64,000 nucleotides of DNA. Origin: Gymnogyps californianus (lineage: Eukaryota; Chordata; Aves; Accipitriformes; Cathartidae). The notes under the pieces were generated by a model. The model had not been told where the DNA came from, searched no databases, and saw only the letters and a program-made list of their open reading frames with translations. Of the stretch, positions 1-29,300 are shown in pieces (the first letter of the stretch is position 1; each line of letters starts with the position of its first letter). The stretch spans positions 6,696,001 through 6,760,000 of the forward strand of contig NC_059478.1 of NCBI RefSeq assembly GCF_018139145.2, written 5' to 3'. A program made the translations under genes and the position numbers.

Positions 1-3000
1 AGACTGCCTGCAAAGGCAGTGTGGATGCAAGTTCCAGGAGTCCCATGGACTTCAGGCAGCGCTCAGAATCTGCAACAAAGGTACGATGTAAACAGCCCCT
101 CTGCTCTTAAAAAAAAAAAAAACAAAAAAAACCAAACACCACAGCATTGGGAACATGATCATCTACTGGGTCTGTAAGGTTAAATCTGAGAGAAATATGC
201 AATGAGATTAAGTTTAAAAAAAAAAAAAAAAAAGACTTTCACAACTACCTGAATATCAGCATCTCTTCCTCTTGGAAAACATCAATACCTACTAAAGACA
301 ACAGAGTGGTCAAACGTAAAATGAACTGTCAGGGCACACCAGCATAACAGGTCAACTCTGCATGGGCCAGGAACTGAGCTTTAGGACAGCACCACCCGTG
401 ACACCAGAAAGAGAACCCAATTTGTTCACCCAGTCAACTCTCTCACATCAGCATCTGCCTTCCCTGCTCGCAGGACAGGAGGAAACTGCTTCTATGCATC
501 ACAGAGAATCATTCAACATCCAAGTCACGAGGCAGCAAGCGAACAGTGCTGCTCTTTGCCGGTCCAGAAGCACAGACTGGGAATTACGGCAGCATGCAGG
601 TTCTCTTCAAGGGCACAGCTCCAAACCCCAAAATCAGGTATAGCAGCTGAGACCACACCACGCTGAGCAGAACGAAGAGACAGCAACGCGTGTTTTGCTG
701 TCTGCATGACTGTTTACACCCCAGCATGGTATTTGCTTTTTCACAATAGGAGAAGTTTGACGACTCATATTTAGCTTGTGACCCAGTACAAACACCAGCA
801 GTTTCTGCTGTCAGAACAGCCGGTCATCTGCTGCTGTCTACCAAGCTGGGTTTTTTTCTCCTAAATACAGCAACTTGCATTTATCTGTATTGCATGGCAT
901 CCTGGTTTTTCCATGACCATTTCTCCATTTGTCATGGTTTGAATCCAGCCATATCCCTCTCTCTACAGATCCAGAATAGCCTACAGATTCTCCAAATTTG
1001 TACTAGTTCATTAATAAGTATATGAAACTACATTTTCTATTCACCACCCAAGATTGAAAGAAATGTTCCTGGACAAGCACCCAAAAATACACATTTAATT
1101 TTTTTTTCCCCCTGGGTAGCATCATCCAACTATTTTGTACCCAGTTTCATCTAGAGTCACATCAGGTATGACTATGCCAAAAAGACGTGCTATTTGTCAC
1201 GGACTGCCTCTCCCCTAGCAATAAGACCTTTTAATGTTGTCATAGGATGATATTATTTCGGCTTGAGATTACTTTCCTCCAAAAAACCACATGGTTTACT
1301 TGCCCAACATCTTCCAGACTGCTTTTGTTTCAGATTTTTTTCTTCTGTAAATGAAAATTAAACTGATCTGTAATTACCCAAGTCCTCTTTCTCCTCCTTC
1401 TGGAGACAGGTACTGCATGACTTTTATGGCAGTCAGATTCCTCACCTATCCACCGTAATTTGTCAAAAATCACCACAAATTATTCTGAAATCACTTCAGC
1501 CAACTTTTTTATTAAAATTCCTGACACCCAGACAGCTTGAGACCACCTGATTTCCCAAGAGCCCTCTTGAATGTATTTTTTTCCTCTATTCTAAGCAGAG
1601 ATCTCACTATTTGTCATCATCACCAGCAGTGCTAGTCAGCACTTCCTTCTCTTGAACTTTCTAACAACCACGAGTATGAAAAAATAAAGCATTAAACGTT
1701 TTGGCCTTGTTGACATTTTTTCAATAGGTCTTTCTGCTCCCACAATTATCCCACACGTACATTAATAGTATGAGGAGGACCCAAGGAAAGTGCTGACCTG
1801 CTCATTTGTCGTGCTTACCAGGACTACTGAAAGGAAGGGTTGTCACAGTCATAACAAGTATTTCTTACATTAAGGGATCGTGACGAAGCAAAAAGCATTT
1901 GTCCTGCAGGCTTAGAGATATAAATTAATCCCATGGTTACAAAGGGAGAATTGTGGTTATTCATTTAGTGGTGGCACTTTAGGTTGCTGTCACCAAAAGC
2001 TTGCTCCCTTTGCTCAAGAGGCAAGCCCTGAGTTAGGCAACCTGGAAGAAAGCAAGCTGTAATACTGAGATAGAAACCGGGGGGGATTAAGTCTCATTTG
2101 GCAATGCAAGCCGTGCAGCGCAGTCCAACACACCAGCTATCAAACATTACATGAAACGTTATAAGTGGCAAATGGCAACACCTAAGCGGTAACCATTTGT
2201 ATAGTCTCAGAGTGGCCTGAAAAAAGATTTGGATAAGTGCATGGAGCTGCCAGGAGGCATTGCCTCCTGAAGTCCCTGCCTGTGCCTGCAACAGGGACCG
2301 CAGTGACTAAGGGAAATGGGACGGAGTCATCCACAGACAGAGAAGAAATTTGAGACATTAGCATGAGCAATCCTAGCTCCAGGGAGGGGAAAAAAAAAAA
2401 AACCAAAACAAGCCTACAGCAGTTCAAAAGCAAGGTCAAGTGAAATGCAAGAGCTGCCAAAGAGGTCATAAAAGTATTACGCTCAATTAGAAACATCCTA
2501 CTGTTCAGTAGCACCATGTTCAAGTCCTGACTGTTGAAAGCAAGGCGAGTTAAGCAACTCACGCTCCTGAGCACCCTCATCGTTTCTTCTTTTATGACAC
2601 CAGGGTGGACACAGCCTTCAGCAGGCTTTGGTGAGACTTCCCATCCTCGATTTTACTGATCCTCCAGGTATACTTAATAAATAAATGAACACTATGAATC
2701 GACTTCCATGTTAAATGATATTTTCTGTTTATAAGTTTGTTAAAATGCATAAAAATTTCTATAACTGCACTTTATATGAAGTCTGTTCTCCATAATAAGA
2801 TGCATAGTATCACAGAAGATATATAGAAACACACACTGTGCACCTCCAGCTTTTAGTTCACACTCCCATGAAAGGCTAAGGAATAAAACAGCAACCTACT
2901 TTGTGATTTCAAAGGGAGCAGTAACTCCCAGGAAAACACACAAAAATCTCTCCTGTCTGTGTCACTGGCTATTTAAAGAACAGCTTCAGTATTTCCTACT

Positions 3001-6000
3001 GTTGCACGATAGATTCTGATTATTTTGACACTTTTCAGTGTTTTTAAATCTTTTTAAGCAGGAGCCACAAGGCGGCAGCATGAATGAACTGCACGTCGTC
3101 GTACTTCAGAGCCAGCTCATTCCTATGTTCTCCAAACCTCAGTCACTTACTCCTATTCCTCACCTGAGCTGCAGCAGCTGTTTACGAGGCCTTGCAGTGT
3201 GCTGGATCCAAAAACTGGTCCTGGTGGAAATAACGAAGGGCTGCTCACCGGGCATCCCTCAAATGCTTTGATCAGCACTGCCAAGGAAGCAGTGAGGAGC
3301 AGAAGAGAGGGATGGAAATGACCTTGACATGAAGAAAAGAGTTCTGCAGGCTCACAACTTGGATTTAAATAGAAGGTTTTTCAGGTAGCATTAATAAAAT
3401 TATAAACTCACAGAAATTGCCTTTCAGAAAAGTATCATTCCAGCCGAATGTCATCCTGACTGCAGAGTACCTCTTTGTATACTAATTTCATCAGCATAGC
3501 TATTTAACTGGTGAGTCTACATTTAATGGGTGTTTATATTCGTTAATATTTATCTCATCTTCCACAGATGAAATTAGTAACAGCATGCCAGAGATTTTCT
3601 TCATGTGGCTCCTGCAAATGCATTAAAACCAGCAAGCTATCTCCAAAGGCAACTGTGGGCAGAGCTTGGTCCTGTGTATTTCTGTGGCAGCTGGGCTAAA
3701 ATTATGCTCCTCCCATTAAAAGAATCTTTTTTTGCTGGATCTGTCTTTAGTTATACAATATTAACAGTGAAAATATGAAATGAGAACTCATGGCTTTATA
3801 TGCTTTCACTTTGAATTCTATCTAAAGCATTCTTGGGATTTTTACAAGACATCCTGAACATCCAAATCAAGCTCTTGCCTTCTAGAATTGCTTTTTTAAA
3901 CTTTTACTATGAATTTGACACAGTACTTTTTATTTAAACTCCTGCATTTTTTCCTTGTAAAGAAATATGGGAGGCTAGAGATGAGTTAGCTTTCTATGTG
4001 AGCTGTTACAGTATTCCCGGGATGCTCCCTCTGGGACAATACCCTGTGTGACCTTGAGCTCGTCAGCCCGTCGTCCACCCACCTCTCCTATTTGTTCTCT
4101 GATATGTTTGTACAGAGCCGCAAAAAAATGGCATTCTACAGTTACCGGGGGGCTGTACCACCCACAAGAAGTATCGCACCCATTTTGCGCTGGACACTGT
4201 TGTTTTGCCCCTGAAAGTGAAGTGATGCTGTTTGAAAGGATCAGAGTCACTCAGTACCACGCTACTCAGAGCCCTGGCACTGTAATTGCTGTCAAATTAG
4301 TTCTGTTCATGCTACAAGAAAACAAACAAACAAACAACATTTAAAGCTTTTCTTTTACAGAACCGTACTGGACGTCTTTTTCTTTATCCACAAATAAAGA
4401 TCTAATGACAAGAAAAATTGAATAGATGACAAATGAGGAGCCTGCATTTCAAGGGACACCATCGAAGAGCTGAAGCCTTCAACTGCAATTCTCTTCAAAT
4501 TGCTAAGCAAACAAGTAAAATTCTCAGGACTGAGTGTGTTTTAAATCTATCACTCTCCAAATAGAGGATAATATAAAAAAAAATCCAATAGTACGCTGTG
4601 ATTGTTGTTCCAGAGGAAACTGCCACTGTACATGCCCCTCATACTAACTGTTCTCTGAAGTGTTTTTACATCATTCACTTCAGTATACATCTACTGTATA
4701 CTACATATACTACTAGGTAAAGCGCAAAGTGTTGCCAAAGCTTGCTGCTTTCTTTTTCAGGTACTTTGTGATCTTTCTGATAATTTATATTTTTTTAAAA
4801 TATTAACTGAAGTACATGGTTAATACTAGTTTTTGCGCCAAAAAAGTTATCTAGTACCTTTACACAGTACAGAGCAGAAAGTGAAGGTTGATAAACACAA
4901 ACATTAACTCATGGAGCGGGGGGGAAGACTCCAAACAGCCTACAACAGCCTCAACTTTTGGCCACTTCAGCTGTCGATGGGTGTATGGAAAGTCACTGCT
5001 GGGAGCACAGGAGGTACGCAGTGATTTCCACAGGAAGGCAGGTGAAGTCACCTAAACCCATACAGCTTACAATTGATGTGATTGAAAAACAGAGGATATT
5101 AGTTCATGAAGTGATGAGCGGAATAGAAAACACAGAAGAAATTTGAGCATTCGTTCCTTCTAATAACCTACGTGGGAAGGTACCTCGTGAAATGATCAGA
5201 TGAGAGATTTAAATTAAGTGAGAGGAAGTACTTTTTAGAATAACACGTAATTTAACAGAACTCATGGCTACAGAAATACAAGTATATTTAAAATATGACC
5301 AAACTAGTGGGAAAACTGTCCATCATGCTTTTCTTCAACTCTACTTTAGCATTACAGTAACACAAAGGCTATCAAAACATAACAAGAAAGCTGGAGCCTG
5401 ATGGATTATTAGAGGCAAATGTGACCAATCCATCTGAATATATCTGTCACGGAGCTCTGTTTGCTGCAAAATTGTGGCTGGCACAGCTGGTGACTGCATG
5501 TAATCAACATTTTTTAATTACGTAAAACAATGCTTTGGAAAAAACCAACAAACTAGAACACAAGCCTAAAATAAGAGCCCAAACATTTAGAGGTGAAGTC
5601 ATGTGAAGCTTACACAGGGGATTTCCATCTGGTACCGTTTAGGTGGCTGTCAGTTGTCTATGCCTTTGCTGCTGCTGTTAACACACGGGCCAAAGAGCGT
5701 ACCAAGCATCCTCACGAGACGGCTGGTTACATACACCAACAACAGCAAGCGTTGTCAAAACAAATCATTGTGCAAGCAACTAAAGGTACAAAGTAAGCGG
5801 GGGAAAAAAGAGAAACCCTTACTTTGAGAGCATAAGCTGTCCTTATCCTTCTGCTCCTACCATTATAGCCTCTCTTTCTGAGGCCGCCTGTATTCACCAG
5901 ATGCTGGATATCAGTGCAGCATCACCCGACGCCATACCTGCTCCATTCCTCCCAGCGGGAGAGATGCCAGTGAAATACAGAGCAGCGGAGTCATGCCTTC

Positions 6001-9000
6001 CTGGGGTTGGAGACTGGCCACACGAATGTACAAAGCACCACCTCCTGTTCACATCCAGCAGCACTGGGTCTAGCATACAACCTAGCTCCCGGAGTAGCTT
6101 TGTACACCCAAGCAATGTCCTCTGGCTTCTACCGCACCGGGTGTCCTTTTCCCCACGGGGTAAAATAGTGGATACAAATCCAGCTGCAAACAGCTGAAAC
6201 TATTCTTTGAAAAATTCTGCTGACTTCTTACGAATCACAGTATTTTCACACAGCAGCAGCCTGTTTTCAGCAGAACTGGGAATTAATCAGCACCCTGAAC
6301 CTCTGGGTATCTGCAGCACACAAAGCTGCTGTGAAGTTATACTGTAATTTAGCTAACTCTAGAGAGAGATACACCAGCACAATATAGGAATAAACTCCAG
6401 CTTGAGTTCTGAAAATAGTTCCTGTCTTTACGGCAGTTTGTACAAAACCCTTGCAGCCAAACTCACCCAAGCCATCTGGGATGGCTGAAATCAAATGCTG
6501 CAATCTCTCACCAGCGTGGCCCAACCTGAAATATTCTGGATCGGCTTGGCAACTTCTCAAAAAAAACCCCACACTTTGGCTGCTGACAATCCCACCAGCA
6601 TGCTACATTCCTGTTCTGGAAGGGGAAAAAAATACTGAAACACACCAGAAACTTATCTCTGATGTTACAAAAGGGTAGTATAAACTTACTAGAGGGTTGT
6701 TCCAGCCAAATCTATTGAAACACACAGAAAGCCAGTTCCCCTGCAGGTAGGGAATAAACTGTCTCTCCATTTTACCAGTGTTTTGTTCAGATCTAACAGA
6801 AGAAAATCAGCGGCTGGCGGGGTTAAAGGAGTACAGAGGCCTTACATGCAACTCTGGCTCCTGCAAGAGCGCTCCTTGTACAATCCTATCACCCACCCCA
6901 ATGTTCACATCCCATGTATGCTAGTCATTAAGTTCTCTGGAGCTGAGAAGACCATGTTAGGGAACACATTCAACCATCACAAGCTGATCCGTACCAGCAA
7001 AGACCCAAAACAAATCCTCGGGCAGCACCTGTGTCCAGCTGGTGATTCTATTCCCAAAGCCAACTGCTTCGGGTAGAGTACCCACAGGCTGGGCAATTCT
7101 CTTGGCCATCATACATACACACACTCATTGAAAAGAGGTTGAGGAAAGAGCAGAGGAGTCACAATGACATGTGGAAATCACTGCAGGAATCTGGAGATAG
7201 TAATGATATGGGGTTTGTTACTAATTTTACATGCATACATACCACAGCATGGGAGGCTGCTCTGGGTGCCAGGGGGAGTTTCTGTTAACAGCCAACGGTC
7301 TCATTAGTACCTCCAACACAGGGAGGAGTTTGCGCATACTAATTGTATTGCTGCTTGCTCTTTGGACAAAAAGGAATAGTATAAAGGCACCCTCAAGGAC
7401 TTTGGGCTCTCATTAAGTTGATGAACAGATTTATGCTGCTAGTTTGGCTTGGGCCTGGAGACTTGTGCTGCATAAGGGAAAAAACCCAGCCAACCCAAAC
7501 CACGCAGCAATACAGATCTACCAACCTTTTCTTACACATCACACCTCTAGTGAAAGATTACTTAAAGATTAACTTTTAATAGAGGAGTCCAGGACTTTGC
7601 ATCTTCTAGCATAGCTGACATAGCAACGTTTCTCCATAGGTTTGTCTCATACAGGAAAAAGAAAGGAGGGTAGAAGCAACAAGGGCTCTGTGAAAGCTTG
7701 CAGTTTGTGGTTATGCTGTAGCTTGTTTTCAGCAGGTGTTTCTGATGGACATTGTGCTGAACTGAAGCAGTGGTTTTAACATCTATTTTCGGGACCACAG
7801 GCCAGCAGCTTTTCTCCAGCAAACATGAGATATTGGTCTGCAATATGACCACCCCTTATTTCCATGTATTCCTTTGTAATGGCTGTCTACTCTTGCTTCT
7901 ACCAAAATATGCAGCTAAGTATGCCAACTAGATTGTGGTTTAAAAGTGACTCTCTGTAGATCAGGCTTCCACAAGCTCAAGTGAAACCTTACACAACGCT
8001 CTCTAAAAACCAGAACAATTAACTTCTTCTCTGTGGCAACATTCACACAACCACTGGCAAATTCACACACTTGTAGTGTAAGCCACCTTCATTCACAAAT
8101 CCAAGCACAGATGCCTTGCATAAGTTTGGGATACATCTTTTCCACTGACCTTATTGTGGCAGGACTGCAGCAGCTCAGATGACATGTTTTGTTGCCTTTT
8201 TTTTTTTTTCATTGTAGCTAATCATAGCTGTGTCACACACTTATAACTGCAGTGAGTCCTTAATATAGCAGTGGGTAAACAAACATCACACAAAACAGCT
8301 TGCACAAGAAAGAGGGATACGTATGCCTCGGAGACAGCTTGCTCACATTTTAACAAGTGCTCTCAAGAAGAACATTCCAGGCAGTGTTACATTTCTGCCT
8401 AAGCCTCTCAGAGCATCAGTTACCCTTTGAACGCTTGATGATAATCCTAATTTAAAGAACTGGGACTCTTCAGATGTAAACAGCATTTGCCTTTCCAAAC
8501 AGTTACTAACCAAATGGTACAGTACCCCTTATTTCACAATTAAAAAAAGTTCAGCACATTATGTTTACAGTTACTATAAATAATAGTCTGGGGAGAGTGA
8601 AGAACTTTTCAGAATAACTGTTATTTTCTGTGATTCCACATCCTCAAACAAGCCTTGACATCCCTGCTTTAGGAACACAAATGATCCTCAAGCAAATTCC
8701 ATACAAATCTTAATCTCACTACCAGTAAAGAAACTAAATAAAATCCAGCATCCTCTAAAAAAGCAGTCTGAATACAATACATAGCCTTGTAGTGGCTGTA
8801 TTCTGTATCACCACTTACAAGTTAAGGGAACAAAAATATCTGGTATAACTCACAAGGTAACTCTCCTCCCCACAAAACAAACAACAAAAAAATTAAAAAA
8901 TTGTTTTTAAACACGGATCTGCTTAGGGATCTAGTTTTCAGCTCAGCTTCTCTCTGAAAACTGATCCTCACTCCATCACTGACAGCTTCTACTCAGGGGA

Positions 9001-10125
9001 AAAAGAAATAGTAAGTAAAACAAAAGGTGAATTAATTTCAAGATGAGAATGAATAGCTCATACAAGGAAAAAATTAAGGAATTCAGTGTTTGACTAGAAT
9101 GAATGTGAATACAAATCCAGGATTGTGTTGTTTTTCTTTTTTAAATAGTATTTAACCATGCTCCGAGACTGACAATAACAACTGTAACGTGAAATAAGAA
9201 AGGATTTAAGTTTTCTTTTACACACATAACTCCATAATCTTATAATCTGCAAAGCAGCAGCAAGTCAGCTCTACTGTTACTTGTCTATGGATGGTACTTT
9301 TAGCCTGTATAAAGTACTCACAAAACCCACCTTAAGGAGAAGAGCCACCTCCCTTGCTGTTTCTTATCAACAGGACAGTCCAGTATTTAAAAAAACCAAC
9401 AGTGTGCACCACCATGTAATGTTATCCCACAATGTGGAGACTGAATTAGCTGACAACCCTTGGAGCAGCCCAGAAGCTGTTAGAATTTGCAGGACAGGAT
9501 CTCCTGCAGAAGGCTGGAGCTCAGTATCAGCTCAGACAAGAATTGCAGTCTCCCTTCTGTCCTCATGCGCTTCCTCTGGCAGACGGCTCCTGCTGCCCTC
9601 CCCAGCTGGGACACAGTAGCTCTCCCTTTTCCTCCTTTGCACCATCTTCCTAGCTTATTGAGGTAATCTCTTCCTTCTCTTCTCCTCAGCTTCTTCACCT
9701 TCCTCCTTTCCTCCCACCAATTCTCTGCTTTCTCCAACCTAAACACAGAGTTAAGAACACCTACTGGGGTGCCTCTGCAGAGGGCTTGCCATACCCTACA
9801 GAGCAGAGCCAAGTGGCTTGGTCTCCTAGGATGCTGCTAGAACCCATGCTCTACTCAGTACGGAGTTGCTGCTGCGCTGTGGCTGTTCTGGTGTGGGACA
9901 GGGATGAACAGACTTGCGAGGAACTTGCTGCTGCGTTACTCACCACTGTAGCAGCAAGTTTGCAGGACCAGGCAGAATTCACAGAAGACTGGCAACCATG
10001 CTACGCTGTCACAGATTTCTTGTCATCTCCTGGATGGATCAGGGGTCACAAAGGAAAACTGGCAGCTTGCTCTTGCAGAGAAAGCCCAAAGCCAAGCTCA
10101 GTCAAAACCACGTTGCCAGATAAAG
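1..10125. other. Left flank without a supported gene
   Basis: No reading frame here has recognisable protein similarity, and the open frames are short, overlap on both strands and lack convincing splice partners. A/T-rich noncoding sequence dominates, with A-tracts near 109-131 and 216-233. In mammals GAS5 (a snoRNA host gene) and ZBTB37 follow DARS2 on this side. I looked for C/D-box snoRNA signatures and a BTB-zinc-finger exon and found none I could defend. A stretch of higher GC and mixed frames at about 9.5-10.0 kb could be an exon of a noncoding transcript, but nothing proves it. Confidence 0.5.
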
Positions 10126-10131
10126 TTTATT
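10126..10131 (-). terminator. Second (distal) poly(A) signal for DARS2
   Basis: This is a canonical AATAAA on the minus strand, about 720 bp past the DARS2 stop. It is a candidate alternative polyadenylation site; hexamers of this kind also occur by chance in A/T-rich DNA. Confidence 0.35.
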
Positions 10132-10389
10132 TACAAACATACAAACTTCAGAATTAGTGTGCTGAAAAGCACCAGGACCACAGGCCCCAAAGACAGATCA
10201 TCACCTCTTTGACAAGTATTACTAGGACAACTGTTGCAAGTGTTACAAACGCTTCTCTCCCCCTCTTTGAAGGGAGAACACAGCTGAATATGAACTCCCC
10301 ATGGCAAATTCTAGATGATCTTGTATCCTCCAACATGAGACAAGCTGCTGGCTGCACTGAAGTTTTGCTGTGAAGTGTCCAGAGCTTTT

Positions 10390-10851
10390 GGCTCAGCACA
10401 GCACTGCTTTATTGTAACAGTCCTCAGCTAACGCATTCAATGATCATCAGGAATACAAACCATCCTGCCAGGGAAGCTGACACTATCTCCTCCAGATGGG
10501 AGGAGAAATACTTCACAAGGGACATGTAAAAAGTGGGGAGTGAAAAAAAAAAAATAGATCCCATCTTCCCTCCAATATGACACCCCAAAGCCAGTAGTCT
10601 CAATATCCTATGCTAAAATTATGTTCTTTTGCTCTTCTACTTCTCCTTCCCATTACCAACCCAAAAGTCAATTCCTATCAGGGAGCCCTTGTATCTATTT
10701 CCCATTCAATCCTGAAACTGGCCATAGTACAGTGGGGTTGTACTGTCCCCCACCCTCCTATAACAGCTGATGTTTTCTGAACTGAATTCTAGTATTTAGA
10801 AGCTGTAACTACCTCTGGTTAAACAGATCAGCTTACATCACTGGCTTTAAG
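10390..10851 (-). other. DARS2 3' UTR with poly(A) signal
   Basis: From the DARS2 stop codon (TGA, 10852-10854 read on the minus strand) the 3' UTR runs to lower coordinates. The first canonical AATAAA on the minus strand is at 10408-10413, giving a 3' UTR of roughly 0.45 kb. A second AATAAA at 10126-10131 could serve a longer form. The cleavage site itself is inferred. Confidence 0.6.
10408..10413 (-). terminator. Proximal poly(A) signal for DARS2
   Basis: Canonical AATAAA on the minus strand, the first one met after the DARS2 stop codon, about 440 bp downstream of it. It is the most likely 3' processing signal for the gene. Confidence 0.6.
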
Positions 10852-25871
<15,020 letters not shown>

Positions 25872-26256
25872 CTCACAGCCTGCACCTGAACCAGAATCAA
25901 GAGGGGACCGTCACACACCTGCGAGTCGCTAAAAATAAAGACACAGGAGGGAAACCGCCAGCCCCCGAGCCTCAGCCTCGCCCCCTCGAGGACAGCCCTG
26001 TCCCGGAACCCCGTCTCCCGGTGGGGGACTGGGGCACCGGCAGGGAGCAGAGCCCCTGCGACCAGGGCCGGGAGCGGCAGGGAGGCCTCCAGCTACAGCG
26101 GGCGGGTCGCCTCACGGTAAGGCCCACTTCCCCCGCAGCCCTAGGCTCATCGGGGGAAGGTCTCCTCACCCCGAGCCACAGCAGAGCGGCCAGGCCTATA
26201 GAACCTGAGCCAGCAACCGCCACCACTACCTCCTCTTTCCCCCGCTTCCGCCCGCC

Positions 26257-26280
26257 ACAAATATGGCGGCCGGGGCGGGG
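26257..26280 (+). promoter_or_regulatory. YY1 site with adjacent Sp1-type GC box
   Basis: CAAATATGGCGGC (26258-26270) fits the YY1 motif AANATGGCGGC, and GGGGCGGGG follows at 26272-26280. YY1 sites of this form often sit just downstream of the start site in housekeeping and bidirectional promoters. Here it is about 90 bp upstream of the CENPL ATG, so it may mark the CENPL start region. Confidence 0.6.
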
Positions 26281-26366
26281 CCCCTCTCGGCGCGCCGCGG
26301 GGGCTGACGGGAAGGGGGGGTTCAAACGGCGCCCGGCGGGGAGCGGCGCCGGGACTGGCGTCGGTC

Positions 26367-29300
26367 ATGGAGTCGGCGGACGGGGCGGCGCGGACGCTGC
26401 CCAGCAGCAGGCGGCTGTCGCGGGGGCTGCCGTTTGGGCGGGTGCACGGGCGGTTCGGGCTCAGCCCCAGTAGTCGGCTGCTCCCGCCGGCGCCACGCTC
26501 CCAGGTAGGACTGGGGTGGTGGTGGGGCCTACCTGCCCTCTCAGCCGGGCTGCCGCGCCGGCTCTTGTCGCTCGGTCGAGCTCGCTTCCCCTCCGTTCCC
26601 CGCGTCTGCGGGACTCGCCTCCACCTCAGCGCTGCCGCCTCCCGCTCGGCACCGCTGCTAGGCGGGAAAACCGCCCCTGCTTGAGCACAGAGCCTGCGTG
26701 CGGCGGCCCGGGCCGTGCGGGCCGGGGGTTCCCTTTGCAAGCCCTGAAGGGGGAAGCTATCCTTATTTGTCGGGTTTTAATATTATCTTCTGAATTTATT
26801 TTTTTTTTTAGGAAAACGCAGATCCCCAGAGAACAGCATTTCTACTGCGCAAGCAGTGGACCTTATACAGTGTGACCCCTCTGTACAGATTCTCTAACAC
26901 TCACCTGAGGGGTTATGCTAGACTGCTTAGTGCCTTTATTGCTGCCGAGAAGCAGAAAGGATTGGCGGTGGAAGTAGGGGTTGAGCTGGACATCAAAGTG
27001 GCTGTCTCCAGCCTTCCAGACCTGAAAGGTAGTGACCAAGACCAGGCTGCGATTCTTGTGCAGGTAAGGAGTCTTCCTAGCAGTTTTGATAATTGTAATT
27101 GAGACTTGCATTTTACAAGCTGCTTTTGCTGTCATAAAATGCTCTGTCTCTTAAAAAAAAACCAAAAAACTAAACCCTAGCTGCATGGAGTAACTACTGT
27201 AGTATCTATTTTTAGTTCAGTCAATTTACTGCAAGAACTCAGACGGGTTATTTGGCTTCCTGGATAAAGTTGGTATAATGCTACCTCCTGGCCGTAGCTC
27301 AAGTCTAATTAATATTTCCGAAATGCTTTGCCTCAAGTGAAAGATGCTACTGAAATGCCAACGTCAGTATGGTGATGGTTGTGGGATGTACCATGGATTG
27401 GCTCTTCTGAATTTAAGCAGCATAAACTCAGATCTCATGACTGCTCCTAATGAAGTAAAAAGTGCTTTTCCCGCTGTTTTCAACAGACTTGCATCTATCT
27501 TTTAGGGATGTAACGGATAGACTGAATAACTGTATGAGCTTTACAGAAAAGAGCATTGCATGTGAGGTCCTGAGAAAAAGCTTCTATCAAACACTTGAAA
27601 TTATAAAACAAAAAACAATTTTGGCTAAAAAAAAAAGTCAAACTTGCTCTGTAGCATTCAAATGCTTCTTTTCCCCATCCCAGCTTTCTTCAAGATCACC
27701 AGCTTCCCCAAAAAACTCAGAAGAGAAACTGATATGGTCAGGCTGGTTCTGCAGTGTGTCTGGAGATGATCTTTCCCAGAACGTGCCAGAGGACTTCACT
27801 TGTTTACCTTTGTTTCTTGCTAATGGGGCAGAGTGTTACACATCCATTGTTGGAAGTTGGTTTCAGAAGACTTTTGACTGCTGCTTCCGCCGTTTAGCCA
27901 TCAGCCCTCTCAATCTCAGTTGGATGGCAGCTATGTGGACTGGATGCAAAGTAGACAAAACTGCATCTGCCATGGAACTCGTTTTCTCTGTCCCCCATCT
28001 GCCCCAGCCTCTGGATATTTCATATGCCATTCATCCAGAGGACGCAAAAGCTCTGTGGGACACAGTCCAGAAAACTCCAGGAGAGATCACACAAGAAGAG
28101 GTAGATGTCTTTATGGACTGCCTTTACTCTCATTTCCACAGACACTTTAAGATCCGCTTGTCAGCTACAAAACTGGTGAAAGTTTCTACAGCAATTGCCT
28201 CAGCACACTGTGATGGGATTATAAAGGTGAGGTTTTAAAGCAGCATGTTGTCCTAACGAATGCTGGACAAATAAAATAGCTGTACCTGTCTAGAAATGCC
28301 TTACTTCTAAAAATGAAGGTTTCACCTTTCTTATGCATTATTTCCTACGAGAAGTTGTTAAACCCTCAGCTTTTATTAGTCATAATGAGTTCTGGAGTTG
28401 GGGCAGCTATCAATACAGTATTTTACTACCCTACTAACCCTAGTCTTGGACCAGAAATAGGTGTTAAGGTGGCCAAAACTTAGGCTTAAAAAGATCCCAA
28501 ACTTAATCAAAAACCTTTAAAAAAAAATGTTCATTAGCTTTCTAGTATTGCAGTTAAGACACAGGCAGAAGACAAATCTAATTAACCTGCTATATAAAAA
28601 TAATTGGTGTGTGGGTGAGCCAAGAGACAACAGATGGTCTTAAGAGTCAAAACATCTTGCTTAAAACTACTTCACTTATAACCCTTTTCATAAAGGTGCT
28701 GGTCTTCCTATAGAGGTATCTATAATATGCTTTAAAACCATGGAGGATTAATCCTTCCTGAAGTTTCTTCAAGCAATAAAATATGGTCTTCTGAGTTAAA
28801 GAACAGTTTGTGTAAATGCAATTGCTTAAATTTAGTCTGTCTATGTCTAAGAGATACTCAACTTAATAGGCTTTCTGAAGAAGGGTTCTCTTCTGGAATG
28901 TGTGTTGTGTAAACTCAGTTATGGCTCTTCCATAATGGGGATAATGAGTTCAAGTCAGATGTATATTCAGTATGGGAAAATAGGGGTATTCAAGGCAACT
29001 GCATAGTCTCCTTCCTACAGAAGGAGGGGGGGTAGCCGAAGGAGCAGAAGCGCTAGGATTCTCACCTTCCAAAAAGCTGGAGTAGGAGCAGGGCATTTCT
29101 TAAGTACCCTGCTTCACATGGGACAGGAGCTGAAGTTGGAGGGCTCTGAAAGGAGCAGCATGTAGGCATGTGTGTTTTCTCCATAGCCAGGGTCAAAACA
29201 GTAACAAAGGTACTTTGCAAACAACAACAGAGAAGCTGACTAATCACATGGAACACTTGGTAGTTGGTTTCCAGCTGTTTAAGAGTGTGGAAATTTGGCA

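Noticed and set aside
3420..3512. Minus-strand CTGATGA ... CTGA arrangement resembling a C/D snoRNA
   Set aside because: The C box lacks the leading purine, there is no terminal stem, and the spacing is long.
5110..5150. GTGATGA box resembling a snoRNA C box
   Set aside because: No CTGA D box or terminal stem at a workable distance.
9480..10157. Overlapping 110- and 123-codon frames near the DARS2 3' end
   Set aside because: No similarity, opposite strands overlap, and no matching splice sites; perhaps part of a noncoding transcript, but unsupported.
27462..27683. Upstream extension of the long CENPL exon 3 frame
   Set aside because: The in-frame sequence before 27684 is intron read-through; a clear acceptor (CATCCCAG) at 27682-27683 joins in phase to exon 2 and matches the human protein.
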